A stretch of 64,000 nt of DNA from Prolixibacteraceae bacterium (GTDB lineage: Bacteria; Bacteroidota; Bacteroidia; Bacteroidales; Prolixibacteraceae). The stretch covers positions 2,542,001 through 2,606,000 of the forward strand of contig CP082230.1 of NCBI GenBank assembly GCA_019856515.1, written 5' to 3'. The position numbers were made by a program, and so were the translations under genes. Below, piece after piece: positions 54,284-62,489 of this stretch (the first letter of the stretch is position 1; each line of letters opens with the position of its first letter). The notes beneath the pieces are model-generated. The model was not told the DNA's origin, searched no databases, and saw only the letters and a list, made by a program, of their open reading frames with translations.

Positions 54284-57277
54284 ATGAAACGTAGCTACAT
54301 CATAAATCTTTTGATGATACTCATTATATGTATCACCTTTACCACCCATAGTACCGCACAAGATGGGACGGGAGGACATCCTCTCAACACATCATGGAAA
54401 CAGATTGATACCAAAGCGGTCAAAGTGATCTATCCTGAAGAGATCGAAGCACAGGCACAAAAAGTAGCAAACTACATCAACTACCTTTACGATCAGCAAT
54501 ACTTTACGGTTGGGACAAGAAGAAATAAAGTTCATCTGATCCTCCAAAACAACCAAACCCAATCCAATGGATATGTAGGGCTTGCTCCTTTTCGTAGTGA
54601 GTTTTACTTAACCCCGCCTCAAGACAAAAACAGCTTAGGAGACATCGATTGGGCCACTCTGCTTTCCATTCACGAATATAGACACGTACTACAATATAGT
54701 AATATTGAAAACAAGTTGGGTATATTAGCCTACATCATCGCAGGAGAGAATGGGGTAAGCAATATGGCATACTATCTTGTTCCCAATTGGTATTTCGAAG
54801 GAGATGCTGTATTGAGCGAAACGGTATTAACCGATCAAGGACGTGGCTATATTCCAAGCTTCTTCAATGAACAGAAAGCATTGGCACTTGCAGGAAAAAA
54901 CTACAACTACCAGAAAGCGCGAAATGGTTCATATAAGGACATGGTGCCAAACCACTACAAGTTAGGATATAACATGATTCGCAAGGGACGTGAATTGGCG
55001 CAAGATGGTGAAGTATGGAAGAATGTAATGAGCAGTACCATGGGGCTTTATGGTCTTATCTACCCTTTCTCAAGTAGTACCAAACGCTACACTTCATTGA
55101 AGACGCCTGCGCTATATAAAACAGTGCAAAACGAGATGTATTCCAAATGGATGAAAGGGTGGAATGAAAATACATTCACTCCTTCGACGAGTGTTTTGAA
55201 TACCAAAGAGAGATTCGTTACAAACTACGAAAACATTCTAGTTCGAAACAATAAGGTATATGCTTTAAGATCATCATATGCAGAGACCCCATCTATTGTT
55301 TCCATCTCGAATAACGAAAGCACACACATTAAAGGCGTAGCAAACATTAGTAGTAACCAATTTGATGTACACAAAAATCGTATTGTATGGAGTGAAACAT
55401 CCATCGATCCATTCTACAGTAATCGCACTTACAGTATCATCAAAACATTTGACACCCAAGATCTATCCATCAAATCATTAACAAAAAAGACAAAATACTT
55501 TTCCCCCTCCTTCTCTCCGAATGGGAAATATATCGCAGTAAGTTCTTTCTCTCCAACACAAGAGTCAACTATTGCGATACTAAGTAGTTCCACAGGCTTA
55601 GTTCAAAAAGAGATCAACCCATATATGGGAGCACCCGTAAGTTATCCCAAATGGAGTGTAGACGGAAATAGTATTATATATATATCGAATTATGCCAACC
55701 AATTAGCCATTATTAAGCAAGATGTAAATAGTGAAAAGACGACACTACTCACTCCTCTTTCCAACCATATCATCTCACAGCTTGATGTGGACGATAAAGA
55801 GGTTATCTTCTCAGCTAGTTACAATGGGACAGATAATCTATATAGTGTTCCTTTAGACGGAAGTAAGAACATTGTTCAAAAAACGACAACTAAAGTGGGA
55901 GCGTATAGTCCTGCAATAGATCGTAATAGACATCGGATATATTACAACGAGTTCACGCATATGGGAACCAAAGCAGTCTATTGTGATGACAACCAAGTTG
56001 TCGCATCCAATATCAAAGTCGGGAGTCTTAAGGATGTAGCTATGTTCCCTATCACCAAAGGAAAAAACGAGCATAATATTCTACCTGACAGTATTGGAAA
56101 TAAGGAACGATACCCCAACCGATCGTATAATGGGTTAGGGCGCGATCTATCCCTACACACATGGGGATATATCAATGTAAACGACGCATACAGCCTGGGC
56201 ATTGAGGTGTCAGATTTCCTAAACAATCTATCTTTCAAAACCTCTTATGGTAGAGATTTTTCATTGAATAGAAACAACCTACACCTTAACTCCGTTTACG
56301 GAGCACTGCCAGTGAAATTAGGTTTGACATACGACAAATATCTCTACGATAAAGAGACATCGCAAGGAGACATTGAAATTGAAAAACAAAATATCACTCT
56401 TGATCAAACATTAAATAAAGATCAAGATAGCTATATGGTGAATCTTTTTGTACCCGTTCGCTGGTATGGCAGCTCTTTTCAACACTTGGCTCAAATAGGA
56501 ACAAACTTCGGTTATAATAAACTTAATGAAAAACTAGATATTACATCAGTCAGATTTAGAGAACCTTTATTTCAAAAAACAATACAAAAAGAGACAACAA
56601 ATAGTTTGGAACTGCAGTTGCGTGGAATGCACAATATGGCTCAGATGAACCTCATTCCAAAATGGGGCTATCATGCATATCTAGGGTATACACAGACCAA
56701 TGCTGAAATTACCCTATCAACCAGTATAAAAAATGACTACGATCCACATAAAGTGGGAGGAAATCAATGGAATATACTTCTTAGAGGATATGCTCCAGGA
56801 CTCTTTCCAAACCACGGTTTAGAGGTAACCTTTACTTCGATGGAAAACAGCAGCAACGAACTTAGAACCCTTAGTCCAATCTATCAAACACCAAGAGGGT
56901 ATAACTACTATAATGTGTCATACACAAAAGACAATCAGGTTTATCAAATCTATCAAACAGAAGGACAAAGTATTCAATGCAACTATCGTTTCCCAATCTG
57001 TTATCCTGATTGGGGATTTGGAGGTATTGCATATTTAAAAAGAGTGAGAGCCAATATATTCTATGATGCGGAGAAATTTGACACATACAATACGGAGACA
57101 AAAGCAATCAATAAGATAAATAGATCTTCCACAGGTATTGAAATATCTTTGGACACCCAATGGATCAATACCAAGCCAGTAGAGATAGGATGGCAATGCA
57201 CTTATGCACCTGACGACATATTACGAATAGAAAAATCTCCTTGGAGATATCGTTTCTTTACTTCATTCAGTTTTTAA
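54284..57277 (+). CDS. Predicted outer-membrane protein: HEXXH metallopeptidase, TolB-like propeller, C-terminal barrel (copy 1)
   Basis: A 997-residue exported protein (signal peptide ending FTTHSTAQ). Residues 35-280 form a peptidase-MA-like domain with zinc motif HEYRH (130-134) and a downstream acidic segment WYFEGDAVLSE (E172 or E179) as likely third ligand. Residues 300-620 have TolB/WD40-type repeats (TKKTKYFSPSFSPNGKYIAV, SYPKWSVDGNSIIYIS). The last ~350 residues are rich in alternating aromatic strands and end FFTSFSF, with the terminal phenylalanine of outer-membrane barrels. It is a full-length tandem paralogue of the next gene. The substrate is unknown; the barrel is inference. 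Confidence 0.75.
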   Translation: MKRSYIINLLMILIICITFTTHSTAQDGTGGHPLNTSWKQIDTKAVKVIYPEEIEAQAQKVANYINYLYDQQYFTVGTRRNKVHLILQNNQTQSNGYVGLAPFRSEFYLTPPQDKNSLGDIDWATLLSIHEYRHVLQYSNIENKLGILAYIIAGENGVSNMAYYLVPNWYFEGDAVLSETVLTDQGRGYIPSFFNEQKALALAGKNYNYQKARNGSYKDMVPNHYKLGYNMIRKGRELAQDGEVWKNVMSSTMGLYGLIYPFSSSTKRYTSLKTPALYKTVQNEMYSKWMKGWNENTFTPSTSVLNTKERFVTNYENILVRNNKVYALRSSYAETPSIVSISNNESTHIKGVANISSNQFDVHKNRIVWSETSIDPFYSNRTYSIIKTFDTQDLSIKSLTKKTKYFSPSFSPNGKYIAVSSFSPTQESTIAILSSSTGLVQKEINPYMGAPVSYPKWSVDGNSIIYISNYANQLAIIKQDVNSEKTTLLTPLSNHIISQLDVDDKEVIFSASYNGTDNLYSVPLDGSKNIVQKTTTKVGAYSPAIDRNRHRIYYNEFTHMGTKAVYCDDNQVVASNIKVGSLKDVAMFPITKGKNEHNILPDSIGNKERYPNRSYNGLGRDLSLHTWGYINVNDAYSLGIEVSDFLNNLSFKTSYGRDFSLNRNNLHLNSVYGALPVKLGLTYDKYLYDKETSQGDIEIEKQNITLDQTLNKDQDSYMVNLFVPVRWYGSSFQHLAQIGTNFGYNKLNEKLDITSVRFREPLFQKTIQKETTNSLELQLRGMHNMAQMNLIPKWGYHAYLGYTQTNAEITLSTSIKNDYDPHKVGGNQWNILLRGYAPGLFPNHGLEVTFTSMENSSNELRTLSPIYQTPRGYNYYNVSYTKDNQVYQIYQTEGQSIQCNYRFPICYPDWGFGGIAYLKRVRANIFYDAEKFDTYNTETKAINKINRSSTGIEISLDTQWINTKPVEIGWQCTYAPDDILRIEKSPWRYRFFTSFSF

Positions 57278-57300
57278 CTATCTCGATATAATAGAGCAGT

Positions 57301-57326
57301 AGAGGAGTCACTTAAATGGCTCCTCT
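57301..57326 (+). terminator. Terminator behind metallopeptidase copy 1
   Basis: 10-bp arms 57301-57310 and 57317-57326 (one G-U pair), 6-nt loop, followed by gtttatttct, 24 bases past the stop. Confidence 0.7.
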
Positions 57327-57340
57327 GTTTATTTCTAGCC

Positions 57341-57385
57341 TTTGGTGTGATATTTTCAGTACAGATACGATACTGTCACACCAAA
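57341..57385. repeat. Inverted repeat with a one-sided insertion
   Basis: Outer arms tttggtgtga (57341-57350) and tcacaccaaa (57376-57385), inner arms cagta (57357-57361) and tactg (57371-57375), with six extra bases only on the left. It lies between the two tandem metallopeptidase-like genes. Confidence 0.5.
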
Positions 57386-57495
57386 ATCTAGAAGAGAGAA
57401 CAATACACACATATATTAACTATTGTTACTACAAGTGTAATTTTAAGACCAACATATAGACCTATAGAATATAATACTAAACAGTTACACCAAAC

Positions 57496-60432
57496 ATGAG
57501 ACAGAAAATAAATTTACTATTACTCTTTTTAGGACTACTACACACCACATATGCTCAGTTACCTGATGGTAACGGAGGACATCCAACAAGCGTTAAATGG
57601 AGGTCTATAAACACGAGGGCAGTTAAAGTCATATATCCAGAAGGGATGGATAGTACAGCACAAAATGTGACCAACACGATCAACTATATCTTTCAAAACC
57701 AGACGCAATCCATTGGATATAATCGAAGAAAGATAGATCTTGTACTTCAAACCAATCAGGTTCAATCCAATGGATATGTAGCGCTAGCCCCTTTTCGCAG
57801 TGAATTCTATCTAACACCACCTCAAGATCGAAACATGCTAGGTTCATTAGATTGGACAACCACCTTGTCCATTCACGAATACCGACACGCACTACAATAC
57901 AGTAATATCAGTGAAAACATCGGGTTTATCTCTTATTTATTGGGTGGTGATACCAATTTAGCCGTGTTTGGGAACTTACTAGTACCAAACTGGTTCTTTG
58001 AAGGAGATGCGGTAATGAGCGAAACCATACTTTCTGGTCAAGGTCGTGGATATCTGCCTTCCTTCTACAACGAACAGAAAGCGCTTCTATTGAACGACAT
58101 TGATTACAACTATCAAAAAGCCCGCAATGGTTCGTACAAAGACATGCTTCCGAATCACTACCCATTAGGCTATGCCATGGTAAGAGAAGGAAGGGAGATT
58201 ACAGAAGTCGGAGATAGTTGGGCTGCTATTTTACGTAAAACAACGAGTCTTCATGGACTCATCTATCCATTCTCTAGCTCCACAAAGAAAGTTACGGGTC
58301 TCTCTACCTCTAAACTCTATCGAAAAGCATATAGTGATATGAAGAGAGAGTGGAAGAAGGAGTTAGCCCATAAAACTATATCTCCATCAGAGAATGTTCT
58401 TCGCAAAATGCCCAAAGCGGTTACCTCTTACCATAACATGATATTTAAGAACAACCAACTTTTTGCACTAAGAACATCCTATAACAAAACGCCACAGATT
58501 GTTGAGATATCCAAAGGAAAAGAGAGAAGATGTGTAAACATAAACCACCTCTCTAGCAAGCAGTTTGATTTTGATGGAAGGAATTTTATATGGTCGCAAG
58601 TAGATACCGATCCGAATTATCGCTACCGAAGTTATAGTAACCTTTACATCTATGACACCCAAAAGAGAAGAAGCCAAAGGCTAACAAAAAAGGCTAAGTA
58701 TTTCTCGCCTTCCTTTTCACCTGATGGATCACAAATTATCGTAAGTGAATACGACGCGCTAGGCAAGAGTCAATTAGTTGTTCTAGATGCAAAAACAGGA
58801 AAGAAACTTAGCACACTGAAAACATACCAAGATGGTTTAGCTAGTTACCCAAAATGGGACAACCGAGGGAAAGGAGTGGTTTATATTTGTAGTTTCAATA
58901 ACCAAATGGCACTGATACATCAAACGATCTCCACTGATAAGAAGGACCATACGTACACCCAATTAACGCCATCATCTAACCATTCTATTTCCAATTTTAA
59001 TATTACACCCAATGACGTATACTTCTCAGCAAGCTACTCTGGAACAGACAATATCTACAAAGTAGGAGTCTCTGGCGATAGAAACATCACGCAAGTTACC
59101 AATGTGGAAGTGGGTGCATACGACCCAACTTACATCCCAGCCAACCAATTGGTCATTTATGGAGACTTCACTTTTAAAGGAACAAAACTAAAGCAGATAG
59201 ATGCCTCATATGTTGCTAAATCTGCTGTTGAAGTCACAACCCTAAAAGAGGTATCTCTATTTCCTATTGTAAAAGGAGAACAAGAGGAGGTGATACTGGA
59301 TGATATCCCAAATCGTAAATACAGTTCAGAACCATACAATAGAGTCTTTAACGGGATAAAGCTACACTCGTGGGGAGCTGTAAATGTAAACAACACAACA
59401 GGACTCGGGATACAAGCAGATAATATTCTCGGGGACCTTTCTATAGGAGTAAACTATCTTAATAACACCGTTACAGATGTCACCCAATACCAAGCAAAGA
59501 TCCAATATGGAAAATATCCTGTAAAGATAGGTGTCACAGCCGGAAGAGAAAGTATCACTGAATCCAACAAGAAATGGGGCCCTGTTTTTAATGGGAAAAA
59601 CCTAGATTCACTCCTGGCCCCAACTGTCGATCGTATTCGTTTACAGTTGTCTAAGCCCTTCCAAACAAATACAACTAATTATGGTATCTCGGCAAACCTA
59701 CAACTCGGCATCGGAACATATAAATACAAAAAGATCACGCCTCCAATGATTTTTCCTCCCTCAACAGGAAAAATAAATGAAAATAATGAACTAAAAGAAG
59801 TCCTTTCAGAGGTCAAAGATCATGGGATAGAATACAAAGCGGACATCAACTTTGATGTGACTAGAAACATGGCAAGGATGAACCTACAACCGAAGTTCGG
59901 TACGAAAATTCATATGGGATACACTCTGGAGATGGACCAAAACCAAAAAGAGGTAGATCTAGTTGACGATGCGCAGTGGAATATGGAGACCACCCTTTAT
60001 CTTCCAGGGCTTATGGCCAACGATGGGTTCTTTGTAAACGGTGCTTTTGGAAAAAATGACATGTCAAGATTCTATCAAGTGAAGACTTCCACCTTCTATG
60101 AAGCCCGTGGAATAAAGAATATATTTACCGACCAACGAATGTCATTGCAGACCAACTATCAACTCCCTATTTGTTATCCTGACTTTGGTATTGCTGGTAT
60201 ATTCTACATCAAAAGAGTCCGAGCAAACTTATTCTATGACCTCCAATTCACTCGTAATATCTCCTCTAAAAGCTCTTATTCGAGATATCACTCTGGAGGA
60301 ATCGAACTACACTTAGATACCCAATGGCTTAATTCGATGCTTATACCTATCGGTGTTCGTTATGGAGGGCAAGAGTATAGAGATGGATATAGAGATATGT
60401 TCATCGAATTTGTATCAGGATTTAGCTTCTAG
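57496..60432 (+). CDS. Predicted outer-membrane protein: HEXXH metallopeptidase, TolB-like propeller, C-terminal barrel (copy 2)
   Basis: A 978-residue paralogue of the preceding gene with the same order of parts: signal peptide (LLHTTYA then QLP), peptidase-MA-like domain with HEYRH at 127-131 and WFFEGDAVMSE, propeller repeats (TKKAKYFSPSFSPDGSQIIV), and a strand-rich end finishing FVSGFSF. Blocks such as SNGYVALAPFRSEFYLTPPQ and YNYQKARNGSYKDM are nearly identical to copy 1, while the barrel part has diverged more. This is consistent with a shared enzymatic role and different surface exposure. Each copy has its own downstream hairpin, so they may be transcribed separately. Confidence 0.75.
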   Translation: MRQKINLLLLFLGLLHTTYAQLPDGNGGHPTSVKWRSINTRAVKVIYPEGMDSTAQNVTNTINYIFQNQTQSIGYNRRKIDLVLQTNQVQSNGYVALAPFRSEFYLTPPQDRNMLGSLDWTTTLSIHEYRHALQYSNISENIGFISYLLGGDTNLAVFGNLLVPNWFFEGDAVMSETILSGQGRGYLPSFYNEQKALLLNDIDYNYQKARNGSYKDMLPNHYPLGYAMVREGREITEVGDSWAAILRKTTSLHGLIYPFSSSTKKVTGLSTSKLYRKAYSDMKREWKKELAHKTISPSENVLRKMPKAVTSYHNMIFKNNQLFALRTSYNKTPQIVEISKGKERRCVNINHLSSKQFDFDGRNFIWSQVDTDPNYRYRSYSNLYIYDTQKRRSQRLTKKAKYFSPSFSPDGSQIIVSEYDALGKSQLVVLDAKTGKKLSTLKTYQDGLASYPKWDNRGKGVVYICSFNNQMALIHQTISTDKKDHTYTQLTPSSNHSISNFNITPNDVYFSASYSGTDNIYKVGVSGDRNITQVTNVEVGAYDPTYIPANQLVIYGDFTFKGTKLKQIDASYVAKSAVEVTTLKEVSLFPIVKGEQEEVILDDIPNRKYSSEPYNRVFNGIKLHSWGAVNVNNTTGLGIQADNILGDLSIGVNYLNNTVTDVTQYQAKIQYGKYPVKIGVTAGRESITESNKKWGPVFNGKNLDSLLAPTVDRIRLQLSKPFQTNTTNYGISANLQLGIGTYKYKKITPPMIFPPSTGKINENNELKEVLSEVKDHGIEYKADINFDVTRNMARMNLQPKFGTKIHMGYTLEMDQNQKEVDLVDDAQWNMETTLYLPGLMANDGFFVNGAFGKNDMSRFYQVKTSTFYEARGIKNIFTDQRMSLQTNYQLPICYPDFGIAGIFYIKRVRANLFYDLQFTRNISSKSSYSRYHSGGIELHLDTQWLNSMLIPIGVRYGGQEYRDGYRDMFIEFVSGFSF

Positions 60433-60478
60433 GCTTATCAAGATTATTGAATATCTTACATAGAACAAAGATTCTTAA

Positions 60479-60518
60479 TCCCTATTGGAAGTACTACCTG
60501 TAGTTCTTTCAATAGGGA
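60479..60518 (+). terminator. Terminator behind metallopeptidase copy 2
   Basis: 13-bp arms 60479-60491 and 60506-60518 with one G-U pair, and a further 5-bp stem inside the loop, about 47 bases past the stop. No strong T run follows. Confidence 0.5.
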
Positions 60519-60712
60519 ATTACCAATTAAATTATAGCATGGGCTATATCCTTATGTTTACATTGTTACTTGACATTAGAAGAGACCACAAGCCGATGGT
60601 GCAGAGCATTTGTAAATAATCTTTTGACATTAAACAAGAAGCTACTTAAGATCATGATAATAAATAGACAAGCAGCTACTTGACACCACTCAGTTCCCAC
60701 TCTCCTTATACC

Positions 60713-60871
60713 CTCCTTCGACTATTGCTCACATAATAGACATACATTGATCATATATTGGTTATGCTATCTCCACAAAATATGTGAAGGAAAGATGAGG
60801 AGTATGTGACCAATATGTGAGCAATATATGAACAATAGAGGGGAGAAGGTCGAAGGAGCCTCGAAGGAGCT
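60713..60871. repeat. Inverted arrays of 11-bp units (element 2)
   Basis: Left array: ttgctcacata, atagacataca, ttgatcatata, ttggttatgct (60725, 60736, 60747, 60758). Right array in one 11-bp phase from 60781 to 60868: tatgtgaagga, aagatgaggag, tatgtgaccaa, tatgtgagcaa, tatatgaacaa, tagaggggaga, aggtcgaagga, gcctcgaagga. Right units are reverse complements of left units. Outer arms ctccttcgac (60713-60722) with gtcgaaggag (60849-60858), and 60723-60735 with 60814-60826, pair exactly; the right arm has a 22-base (two-unit) insertion between them. Confidence 0.85.
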
Positions 60872-60964
60872 TAGTATATGGTAGGGAGCATGGTAGTTAT
60901 CTCATTAGGATTCGATGCCATTATTATATCTCAGAAAGATCTCCTTGTCTATATGGAAAAAGAA

Positions 60965-60994
60965 ACCTCGCTCCAATAAAATATGAAGCGAGGT
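60965..60994 (-). terminator. Terminator of the formylglycine-generating enzyme gene
   Basis: Perfect 8-bp arms acctcgct (60965-60972) and agcgaggt (60987-60994), followed on the minus strand by TTCTTTTT, 25 bases past the stop. Confidence 0.65.
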
Positions 60995-61019
60995 GAAAAT
61001 AATACGTAGAAATATATAA

Positions 61020-62210
61020 TCAATCAAGCTGTTTCATCGATGAAGCTGAAACAGCACATCGAAACCCTAGATGTGGCATTCCACTATCAGGCGATGATTT
61101 CATTCGTGATGCCGAACGATAACCAGAACAATAACTATCATTACATAAGTAAGAACCACCTCGCTGTGCTTTTTTAGGCACTCCAGGCTCGTTGGGATCA
61201 AAAGATGCTTCTCGTGATACTCCTTTGGGGTTGTGCATGACTCCTTGGCCTTTGCAGGTTTGGTAATAATCATTTCGATACCAGTCGTTGGTCCACTCCC
61301 ATACATTACCTGCCATATCGAGAAGGCCGAAACCGTTAGGAGGATATTGATCCACGGGAGAAGTATCGTAGAAGCCATCTTTCAGGTCGTTACGATAAGG
61401 GAATGCACCATCCCAAGAGTTGGCTTTAGGCATTCCTTCATTAATTCGTTGGTTTCCCCACGAGTAGATATAGTCTTCATGACCACCACGAGCGGCATAT
61501 TCCCATTCGGCTTCGGTAATAAGACGTTTACCAGCCCACTTTGCATAGGCCATGGCATCAAACCATGAAACCTGTACTACAGGATGATTCTCTTTGCCTT
61601 TAATATCACTATTGGGACCTTGTGGATGTCTCCAGCTAGCACCACCTCGCCATGACCACCATATGGTTGCATCATTAAACGAAACAGGGTGGTTAGGAGG
61701 GGTAAAGACCAATGAGGCTGCGATCAATAGTGAATCAGCTGGTTTGGGGGTTCCAGGAGGAGCATATTGTTTTAGCTCTTCCCATGTTGGAGCCTTTTCG
61801 GCTGTAGTCACATACCCTGTAGCCTCCACAAAAGCTGCATATTCCGCGTTGGTTACTAGATGCTTATCTATATAATAGGCATCCAGTTTTACTTGGTGTG
61901 TAGGGTATTCATCAGCACGAGCAAATTTAATATCACGGGCTCCCATTGTATAGGTAACCTCAGGTATATATACCATCTGACTTATGTCTACTTTTTCACC
62001 TTCAGCATTAATGAATTTGTCTATCTTCTCATTTTGATTGGTATTCGTCATATTTGAGCCAAATCGATCAGGCTTCTTGGCACTACAACAAGACTCTACC
62101 TTTTTTGCTACCTTCGGTGCATCTGCTTTTTTAGCCTCTTTCGTTCGACACTGGGTAAGAAAACCGATGACTAAAAATGATCCTATGATGATTCTGATAT
62201 ATGCGTTCAT
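61020..62210 (-). CDS. Lipoprotein formylglycine-generating enzyme (SUMF1 family, sulfatase activator)
   Basis: A 396-residue lipoprotein (lipobox LTQC) with a complete FGE-sulfatase domain. It begins YIPEVTYTMGARDI and has PVVQVSWFDAMAYAKWAGKR, LITEAEWEYAARGG, GLLDMAGNVWEWTNDWY and RGGSYLCNDSYCSGYRSASR. Both copper-binding active-site cysteines are present (C356 and C361), so it should be a true enzyme that converts the sulfatase cysteine to formylglycine in the periplasm, rather than one of the many inactive relatives. A cysteine-rich patch (VESCCSAKK) follows the lipobox. No sulfatase gene is in the window. Confidence 0.9.
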   Translation of the reverse strand: MNAYIRIIIGSFLVIGFLTQCRTKEAKKADAPKVAKKVESCCSAKKPDRFGSNMTNTNQNEKIDKFINAEGEKVDISQMVYIPEVTYTMGARDIKFARADEYPTHQVKLDAYYIDKHLVTNAEYAAFVEATGYVTTAEKAPTWEELKQYAPPGTPKPADSLLIAASLVFTPPNHPVSFNDATIWWSWRGGASWRHPQGPNSDIKGKENHPVVQVSWFDAMAYAKWAGKRLITEAEWEYAARGGHEDYIYSWGNQRINEGMPKANSWDGAFPYRNDLKDGFYDTSPVDQYPPNGFGLLDMAGNVWEWTNDWYRNDYYQTCKGQGVMHNPKGVSREASFDPNEPGVPKKAQRGGSYLCNDSYCSGYRSASRMKSSPDSGMPHLGFRCAVSASSMKQLD

Positions 62211-62359
62211 TGTGAAATAAAAGAGTTTTAAGTATTCTATTCAAGGGAACACCAATTTGACTGAAATGTTTGTCGTTAAGGCTTATTTATAAAACAATTT
62301 CAGTTTTCGATCTCCCTCATGCATCCACCCATGGAAATGAGGTGTTGTAGAAGACAAAA

Positions 62360-62394
62360 AAAGGTTGTAAAAAGCAACGCTTCTTACAACCTTT
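62360..62394 (-). terminator. Terminator of lon
   Basis: Perfect 11-bp arms 62360-62370 and 62384-62394 with a short inner stem, followed on the minus strand by at least seven T, about 96 bases past the lon stop. Confidence 0.75.
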
Positions 62395-62489
62395 AATATA
62401 GTGTATAATTAAACCAATATAATAGTTAAGATACTCTTTTAAGGATATATCAAAATAGCATTGGTATAATTAGAAAACAATTCGATCAA

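Larger units (their letters stand above)
60433..61019. other. Intergenic region holding the second 11-bp-unit element
   Basis: A 587-base gap between copy 2 and the formylglycine-generating enzyme gene. It contains hairpins at 60479-60518 and 60965-60994 and the repeat element at 60713-60871. No gene is seen. Confidence 0.65.
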
